From an uncultured Lysobacteraceae bacterium (GTDB lineage Bacteria; Pseudomonadota; Gammaproteobacteria; Xanthomonadales; Xanthomonadaceae): a stretch of 64,000 nucleotides of DNA. Position 1 is the stretch's first letter, and each line of letters begins with the position of its first letter. Below, piece after piece: positions 58,965-64,000 of this stretch. The notes beneath the pieces are model-generated. The model saw only the letters and a program-made list of their open reading frames with translations. It had not been told where the DNA came from and ran no database searches. The position numbers and the translations under genes are program-made. The stretch lies in assembly GCA_936911875.1 (NCBI GenBank), contig CAKZGB010000011.1:1-64000 (forward strand), in the 5' to 3' direction.

Positions 58965-59048
58965 CTGTTTCATTCCATGAGACGCACACCCCGTAGCATG
59001 GATTTCAGTCCCCGGTTTCAACCCTAATTTTCTTAAGGAACACACAAG

Positions 59049-60092
59049 ATGGATGACAACAAGCAACGCGCACTGACCGCCGCCCTCGGTCAGATTGAAA
59101 AGCAGTTCGGCAAGGGCTCTGTCATCCGTATGGGTGATCGTATTGTTGAGGCGGCTGAGGTCATCGGCACCGGCTCGATCATGCTCGATGTCGCACTCGG
59201 CATCGGCGGCCTGCCCAAGGGTCGTGTCGTAGAAATCTACGGTCCTGAATCTTCGGGCAAGACCACGCTAACCTTGCAAGCCATTGCAGAGTGCCAAAAG
59301 GCCGGCGGTACCTGCGCCTTTATCGACGCCGAGCACGCACTGGATCCGATTTACGCCACCAAGCTGGGCGTCAATATCGATGACCTGCTGGTCTCGCAGC
59401 CTGATACCGGTGAACAAGCTCTGGAAATTGCCGACATGCTGGTGCGCTCCAATGCCGTCGATATGGTGGTGGTCGACTCCGTCGCCGCACTGACGCCGCG
59501 CGCTGAAATTGAGGGCGAAATGGGCGATCAGCTGCCGGGTCTGCAAGCCCGTCTGATGAGCCAGGCCCTGCGCAAGCTGACCGGCAACATCAAGCGTTCT
59601 AACTGCCTGGTGATCTTCATCAACCAGCTGCGTATGAAGATCGGCGTCATGATGCCGGGTCAAAGCCCGGAAACCACCACCGGCGGTAACGCGCTCAAGT
59701 TCTACGCCTCGGTCCGTCTGGATATCCGTCGCATCGGTGCCATCAAAAAGGGCGACGAGATCATCGGTAACCAAACGCGCATCAAGGTCGTCAAGAACAA
59801 GATGGCACCTCCGTTCAAGCAAGTCGTTACGGAAATCCTGTACGGCGAGGGCATCTCGCGTGAGGGTGAACTGCTCGAACTCGGTGCCGAGGCCAAGCTG
59901 GTCGAAAAATCCGGCTCCTGGTACAGCTATGATGGCGAACGCATTGGCCAAGGCAAGGAAAATGCCCGTCAATTCCTTAAGGACAATCCGGCAATGAAGG
60001 AACGCCTTGAGGCTGCTGTGCGCCAAAAGCTGTTCACTCCGCTGGAGGCAGTGGCACCTGAAGCCGCCACCGCGGACGAACTGGACGACTAA
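59049..60092 (+). CDS. recA: Recombinase RecA
   Basis: A 347-aa protein of standard length. Walker A is GPESSGKTT near 66-74, with DAEHALDP, VVVDSVAALTPRAEIEGEMGD and NQLRMKIGVMMPGQSPETTTGGNAL. It forms the strand-exchange filament and LexA co-protease. AAGGA precedes the ATG. I see no LexA box in the 84 bp upstream, so SOS control probably comes by read-through from the lexA promoter. Confidence 0.99.
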   Translation: MDDNKQRALTAALGQIEKQFGKGSVIRMGDRIVEAAEVIGTGSIMLDVALGIGGLPKGRVVEIYGPESSGKTTLTLQAIAECQKAGGTCAFIDAEHALDPIYATKLGVNIDDLLVSQPDTGEQALEIADMLVRSNAVDMVVVDSVAALTPRAEIEGEMGDQLPGLQARLMSQALRKLTGNIKRSNCLVIFINQLRMKIGVMMPGQSPETTTGGNALKFYASVRLDIRRIGAIKKGDEIIGNQTRIKVVKNKMAPPFKQVVTEILYGEGISREGELLELGAEAKLVEKSGSWYSYDGERIGQGKENARQFLKDNPAMKERLEAAVRQKLFTPLEAVAPEAATADELDD

Positions 60093-60565
60093 TGGCGGCA
60101 GGGCGTCCCCGCTCCGCTCTGCAACAGGGCATCGCCTTCCTCAGTCGGCGCGAGTACTCTCGTCAGGAGCTCTCGCGCCGGCTGATTGATCGGGGCTATG
60201 ACACGGCCGAGGTCAGCACCGCGCTCGACCGTTTGCAGGCCGAGGGCTGGCAAGATGACACCCGTTTCGCTCAAGCCCTGGTGCGCATGCGGGCAGGGTC
60301 AGGGTACGGTCCGCTACGGATCCGCCACGAGCTGTCCACGCACGGTCTGGGCGATCGCATGGCCGATCAGATCCTCGATCCGTACGCGCCGCGCTGGGCC
60401 GATATCGCTACCGAATGGGTGGTGCGCCGCTACGGTGGCGGACCGGAGTTTGCCGCCGATCACGCAAGACGCCGCAAGGCCGGTGATTTCCTGTTGCGCC
60501 GGGGCTTCGAGGTCGGGGTCATGCATAGCGCTCTCAGGGCGGCAGCAGAGGCAGAAATCGCTTAA
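60092..60565 (+). CDS. recX: Regulatory protein RecX
   Basis: A 157-aa protein with three helical repeats. LSRREYSRQELSRRLIDRGYD, LQAEGWQDDTRFAQALVRMRAGSGYGPLRIRHEL and FLLRRGFEVGVMHSAL are typical. Its ATG uses the last A of the recA stop, so the two are coupled. It limits RecA filament growth. Confidence 0.96.
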   Translation: MAAGRPRSALQQGIAFLSRREYSRQELSRRLIDRGYDTAEVSTALDRLQAEGWQDDTRFAQALVRMRAGSGYGPLRIRHELSTHGLGDRMADQILDPYAPRWADIATEWVVRRYGGGPEFAADHARRRKAGDFLLRRGFEVGVMHSALRAAAEAEIA

Positions 60566-60631
60566 ATTCAAGCGCTTAAGCTGGTATTCTGGAGCGATTC
60601 GCCGCGCGTTTGCGGCCAGCCCAAAGATTCC

Positions 60632-63271
60632 ATGAAAACCACCAGCGAAATCCGCAGCGACTTTCTTAATTTCTTCCGCGAGCGCGGGCACACGATCGTG
60701 CCTTCGGCGCCGCTGATCCCGGCCAATGACCCGACCTTGCTGTTCACCAACTCGGGCATGGTGCAGTTCAAGAATGTGTTCCTGGGCTCCGAGAAGCTCC
60801 CGTATGTCCGTGCAGCCGACGTGCAGCGCTGCCTTCGTGCCGGTGGCAAACATAATGACCTGGATCAGGTGGGTTACACCGCCCGTCATCACACGTTCTT
60901 TGAAATGCTGGGTAACTGGTCGTTCGGCGATTACTTCAAGCGCGAAGCGATTGAGTGGGCGTGGGAACTGCTGACCGTCGTCTGGAAGCTGCCGCCCGAG
61001 CGCTTGCTTGCGACCGTCTATCACACCGATGACGAATCGTTTGAGATCTGGAATCAGGTGATCGGTCTGCCGGCCGAGCGCATCATTCGCATTGGCGACA
61101 ACAAGGGTGCGCCGTTTGCATCGGACAATTTCTGGCAGATGGCCGATACCGGTCCTTGCGGTCCGTGCACCGAGATTTTCTACGATCACGGCGACCATAT
61201 CGAAGGTGGCCCGCCGGGTTCGCCCGATGAAGACGGCGACCGTTACATCGAAATCTGGAACAACGTGTTCATGCAGTTCGACCGTCAGCCCGACGGCACC
61301 TTGCTGCCGCTGCCGGCACCGTGCGTGGATACCGGTATGGGTCTGGAACGCATCGCGGCCGTGCTGCAAGGCGTGCATGGCAACTACGATATCGACCTGT
61401 TCCGCACGCTAATTGCCAAGGCCGCCGAGCTGACCGGTACCAAGGACCTCGACAACAAGTCTCTGCGCGTTATCGCCGATCACATCCGTGCCTGTTCGTT
61501 CCTGGTTGTTGACGGCATCCTGCCGAGCAACGAAGGCCGCGGTTATGTGCTGCGCCGGATTATCCGCCGCGCGTTGCGCCACGGCTACATGCTCGGTCAG
61601 AAGCGCCCGTTCTTCCATCAGCTGGTGCCGACGCTGGTCTCTCTGATGGGCGAAGCGTATCCCGAGCTGGCGGCCAAACAAGATGCCGTAATGGCCGCGC
61701 TGAAAGCAGAGGAAGAGCGCTTTGCTGAAACGCTCGAATCCGGCATGAAGATTTTTGACGACATGGCAGCCGGTGCTCCCAATGGCGTGCTGGCCGGTGC
61801 CGATGCCTTCAAGCTGTATGACACCTACGGTTTCCCGCTCGACCTGACGCAGGACATCGCGCGCGAACGCAATCTCGAGATTGATGTCGCCGGTTTTGAT
61901 GCCGCGATGGAAGAGCAACGCAGCAAGGCACGTGCCGCCGGTAAGTTCGGTGGTGGCGTGACGATTTCTGCGGAGCTGGCAGCTGCACTGCAGCCGACGC
62001 AGTTCCTGGGCTACGACCAACTGTCCGCCAACGATCTGACGGTCGTCGCGATCTTGCGCGATAGCCAAGAGGTCGACACCCTGAGCGAAGGCGAATACGG
62101 CGTGATCATTCTCGATCGCACCCCGTTCTATGCCGAGAGCGGCGGTCAGATCGGCGATGCCGGCGTGCTGTCAGGTGGCGGCGTTCGCTTCGACACGGAT
62201 GCAACGCTTAAGTTGGCCGGCCAGTTCCATGGCCATTCGGGTCAAGTGACCGGCGGCGTGGTGCGCAAGGGCATGCAACTCACGGCCGAGGTCGACGCCG
62301 AGCGCCGTCAGCGCGTCGTGCGTAATCACAGCGCCACCCACTTGATGCACGAGGCTTTGCGTCGCGTGCTGGGTGAACACGTCGTGCAGAAGGGCTCGCT
62401 GGTCGCTCCCGATCGTTTGCGCTTTGACTTCTCGCATAATCAACCGGTGACTCGCGAACAGATCGCGCAAGTTGAGCGCATCGTCAATGATGAAGTGCTC
62501 GCCAACACCGCCACGCAAGTCCGTCACATGACCATGGACGATGCCAAGGCCGCCGGTGCGATGGCGCTGTTCGGTGAAAAGTACGGCGACGAAGTGCGCG
62601 TCCTGAATATCGGCAATCACAGCGTCGAGTTGTGCGGCGGTACCCACGTGCAACGGACCGGTGACATCGGTCCCTTCCGCATTGTGCTCGAAGGCGGTGT
62701 CGCCAGTGGCGTGCGTCGCATCGAGGCCGTAACCGGTGAGTCGGCGTATGACGCCTCGCGTGCCGATCGTGACGTGCTGGCGCAAGTTGCGAACCTGGTG
62801 GGTGGCCGTCCGGAAGAAAGCGCCGACAAGGTGCAGGCGCTGCTCGACAAACTGAAGCAACAAACCCGCGAACTCGATGCACTGAAGGCCAAGGCCGCCG
62901 CATCGGCCACTGCCGATCTGCCGTCGCAAGCCGTCGAGGTGAAGGGTGCCAAGGTGCTGGCCGTGCGGATCGAAGGCGTCGAGGCCAAGCCGCTGCGCGA
63001 ACTGATGGATCGCCTGAAAGATCAGATGGGCGAGGGCAGTGCCATCGTTCTGGCCTCCGCGATCGACGGCAAGGTACTGCTCGTTGCCGCCGTGACCGGC
63101 GCTCTGCAGCAGCAGGTCAAGGCTGGCGATCTGCTGTCGGCGGTGGCCAAGCGCGTCAACGGCAAGGGCGGCGGTCGTGCCGACATGGCGCAGGGCGGTG
63201 GCGATGACATCCCCGAGCTGCAAGCTGCACTGGCCGATGTGCCGGCGTGGGTCGGCGAGCGTCTCTCGTAA
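60632..63271 (+). CDS. alaS: Alanyl-tRNA synthetase
   Basis: An 879-aa class II synthetase of full length. It has TTSEIRSDFLNFFRERGHTIVPSAPLIP, the GRYILRR-like EGRGYVLRRIIRRA, the editing-domain zinc motif HSATHLMHEAL with CGGTHVQRTGDIGPF, and a C-terminal DHHA1 domain. It charges tRNA(Ala). Conserved order: recA-recX-alaS-csrA. Confidence 0.99.
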   Translation: MKTTSEIRSDFLNFFRERGHTIVPSAPLIPANDPTLLFTNSGMVQFKNVFLGSEKLPYVRAADVQRCLRAGGKHNDLDQVGYTARHHTFFEMLGNWSFGDYFKREAIEWAWELLTVVWKLPPERLLATVYHTDDESFEIWNQVIGLPAERIIRIGDNKGAPFASDNFWQMADTGPCGPCTEIFYDHGDHIEGGPPGSPDEDGDRYIEIWNNVFMQFDRQPDGTLLPLPAPCVDTGMGLERIAAVLQGVHGNYDIDLFRTLIAKAAELTGTKDLDNKSLRVIADHIRACSFLVVDGILPSNEGRGYVLRRIIRRALRHGYMLGQKRPFFHQLVPTLVSLMGEAYPELAAKQDAVMAALKAEEERFAETLESGMKIFDDMAAGAPNGVLAGADAFKLYDTYGFPLDLTQDIARERNLEIDVAGFDAAMEEQRSKARAAGKFGGGVTISAELAAALQPTQFLGYDQLSANDLTVVAILRDSQEVDTLSEGEYGVIILDRTPFYAESGGQIGDAGVLSGGGVRFDTDATLKLAGQFHGHSGQVTGGVVRKGMQLTAEVDAERRQRVVRNHSATHLMHEALRRVLGEHVVQKGSLVAPDRLRFDFSHNQPVTREQIAQVERIVNDEVLANTATQVRHMTMDDAKAAGAMALFGEKYGDEVRVLNIGNHSVELCGGTHVQRTGDIGPFRIVLEGGVASGVRRIEAVTGESAYDASRADRDVLAQVANLVGGRPEESADKVQALLDKLKQQTRELDALKAKAAASATADLPSQAVEVKGAKVLAVRIEGVEAKPLRELMDRLKDQMGEGSAIVLASAIDGKVLLVAAVTGALQQQVKAGDLLSAVAKRVNGKGGGRADMAQGGGDDIPELQAALADVPAWVGERLS

Positions 63272-63297
63272 ACTGCAATTAACTCCGCGTTTAGCAT

Positions 63298-63323
63298 GCA
63301 GACAAGTTTGTCGACTTGTCTGC
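63298..63323. repeat. Inverted repeat between alaS and csrA
   Basis: GCAGACAAGT (63298-63307) pairs with ACTTGTCTGC (63314-63323), a perfect 10-bp stem with a 6-nt loop. No T-run follows on the plus strand. It may be an alaS terminator working without a T-tract, or an operator for csrA. Confidence 0.7.
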
Positions 63324-63422
63324 GTGTTAACCGCACGTTCTAACTTGGTCGCATGACGCGACCTACACTAGGGTGAAGGCCGGACCGGCCGTGTAGCCCT
63401 TCCAGGGATAGGAGAAACAACC

Positions 63423-63635
63423 ATGCTGATTCTGACTCGACGTGTCGGTGAAACACTGATGATCGGTGACGAAGTCACGGTGACCGTGCTGGGCGTCAAA
63501 GGCAACCAGGTACGTATTGGCATTACGGCGCCTAAAGATGTGGCCGTTCATCGCGAAGAGATTTACCAGCGGATCCAGGGCGGCGAGCCCGAAGCCGCTG
63601 CTGAAAGCGGATCCGAAGCGGATCACGAAGACTGA
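63423..63635 (+). CDS. csrA: Carbon storage regulator CsrA
   Basis: A 70-aa protein. MLILTRRVGETLMIGDEVTVTVLGVKGNQVRIGI is the RNA-binding core, and Arg near 44 is in AVHREEIYQRI. The C-terminal tail (about 15 residues, acidic) is longer than in E. coli. It binds GGA motifs in mRNA leaders. A GGATAGGAG stretch just before its own ATG (63405-63414) could allow autoregulation. It sits between alaS and tRNA genes as in E. coli. Confidence 0.98.
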   Translation: MLILTRRVGETLMIGDEVTVTVLGVKGNQVRIGITAPKDVAVHREEIYQRIQGGEPEAAAESGSEADHED

Positions 63636-63640
63636 TCATG

Positions 63641-63668
63641 AACCCGGCGCAAGTCGGGTTTTGTTTTT
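63641..63668 (+). terminator. Terminator after csrA
   Basis: AACCCG (63641-63646) pairs with CGGGTT (63655-63660), followed by TTGTTTTT. Confidence 0.8.
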
Positions 63669-63740
63669 GTGCATTTTTTGCTAGAATCTGCGTTCGGTTC
63701 CGGGGACTTGTCGCCGTTACCGAGACCAGACAACACACCC

Positions 63741-63833
63741 GGGAACGTGCCCGAGAGGCCGAAGGGGCTCCCCTGCTAAGGGAGTATAGGGTCAAAAGCT
63801 CTATCGAGGGTTCGAATCCCTCCGTTTCCGCCA
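63741..63833 (+). tRNA. tRNA-Ser (anticodon GCU)
   Basis: 93 nt including an encoded CCA. Acceptor GGGAACG pairs with CGTTTCC (one G-T). The anticodon stem CTCCC/GGGAG holds loop CTGCTAA, anticodon GCT. A long variable arm (TATAGGGTCAAAAGCTCTAT) marks a class II tRNA, and the T-loop is GGTTCGAATCC-like. It reads AGC/AGU. A -10-like TAGAAT lies at 63682-63687. It follows csrA, as serV does in E. coli. Confidence 0.96.
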
Positions 63834-63856
63834 GTTGTGTCCTTGGTAAAAAATGC

Positions 63857-63885
63857 TTGACAGCCAAAAGCTCGTTCGGCATACT
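63857..63885 (+). promoter_or_regulatory. Promoter of tRNA-Arg
   Basis: A perfect -35 TTGACA (63857-63862), a 17-bp spacer and CATACT (63880-63885), 15 bp before the tRNA. Confidence 0.85.
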
Positions 63886-63900
63886 ATGCAACTCGATTAC

Positions 63901-63977
63901 GCGCCCGTAGCTCAGCTGGATAGAGCACCAGGCTACGAACTTGGGGGTCGGAGGTTCGAATCCTTCCGGGCGCGCCA
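63901..63977 (+). tRNA. tRNA-Arg (anticodon ACG)
   Basis: 77 nt including an encoded CCA. Acceptor GCGCCCG pairs with CGGGCGC, with D-arm AGCTCAGCTGGATAGAGC. Anticodon loop CTACGAA, anticodon ACG; A34 would be converted to inosine to read CGU/CGC/CGA. The T-arm contains GGTTCGAATCC. Same neighbour order as serV-argV in E. coli. Confidence 0.97.
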
Positions 63978-64000
63978 ATCGACAAAGATACAAGCCACCG

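Noticed and set aside
58965..59048. LexA box before recA
   Set aside because: I searched for TTAG/CTAA-type half-sites and CTG-type boxes and saw none. Control by read-through from lexA is more likely.

Overview
The window reads as chromosome of a gammaproteobacterium of the Xanthomonadales (Lysobacterales) type. Three signs point there. The arginine cluster uses N-acetylornithine carbamoyltransferase with a fused acetylglutamate kinase/synthase. The lexA operator is the xanthomonad-type TTAGTAGTA palindrome. The gene orders mtaD-ubiG-mupP and lexA-recA-recX-alaS-csrA-tRNA are conserved in this group and its relatives. Nearly all DNA is coding, operons are tight with many 4-nt ATGA overlaps, and I see no insertion sequence, prophage, CRISPR array or other obvious mobile DNA. 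I do not name a genus.

Layout. 1-3.1 kb: a 7-bp tandem repeat, a lipoprotein with a degenerate formylglycine-generating-enzyme fold, and an M48 protease. 3.1-7.5 kb: PHA regulator phaR, phbB, gluQ, htpX, epmB. 7.5-12.4 kb: efp, then mtaD-ubiG-mupP-squalene/phytoene synthase-like-folE2. 12.4-19.3 kb, mostly minus strand: yidD-pyrC-M23 peptidase, a DksA homologue with a long Lys/Ala-rich tail (plus strand), and cysS-sufE-MFS. 19.4-27.1 kb: a small secreted protein, a candidate attenuator, and argF'-argG-argE'-argB/A-argC-argH. 27.1-31.7 kb: phytase-like esterase, hisS and an overlapping MIO-type ammonia-lyase. 31.7-36.5 kb: methionine salvage mtnB-mtnD-mtnC, an APC permease, a NUDIX hydrolase and yeiP. 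36.5-41.0 kb: branched-chain acyl-CoA catabolism (liuC, liuD, liuE, SDR). 41.1-45.4 kb: feoA-feoB-Cys-rich protein, a GNAT protein, radA. 45.4-53.8 kb: ypjD/ffh, rpsP-rimM-trmD-rplS, hslR, a DUF937 protein, mutS. 53.8-57.5 kb: a small hydrophilic protein, an old yellow enzyme, an SPFH/ribbon-helix-helix pair, arsC. 57.5-64 kb: pncC, lexA, a 44-aa ORF, recA, recX, alaS, csrA, tRNA-Ser(GCU), tRNA-Arg(ACG).

How the genes work together. The arg cluster encodes the acetylcitrulline route from glutamate to arginine, and its leader looks able to sense arginyl-tRNA. MtaD and MtnB/D/C are parts of methylthioadenosine recycling. EpmB lies divergent to its substrate EF-P, and an EF-P paralogue (YeiP) sits 28 kb away. 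LiuC/D/E plus an SDR degrade leucine and probably isoleucine intermediates. LexA, RecA and RecX form the core SOS module.

Most interesting points: a candidate leaderless arginine leader peptide with terminator and antiterminator pairing; several genes whose predicted promoters place transcription start at the start codon; a 44-aa ORF between lexA and recA; an SPFH/RHH pair behind a TGATAT operator-like repeat; and an unusual ammonia-lyase overlapping hisS. All coordinates, motifs and pairings were read by eye. No alignment or structure prediction was run, and family calls rest on recognised sequence motifs.
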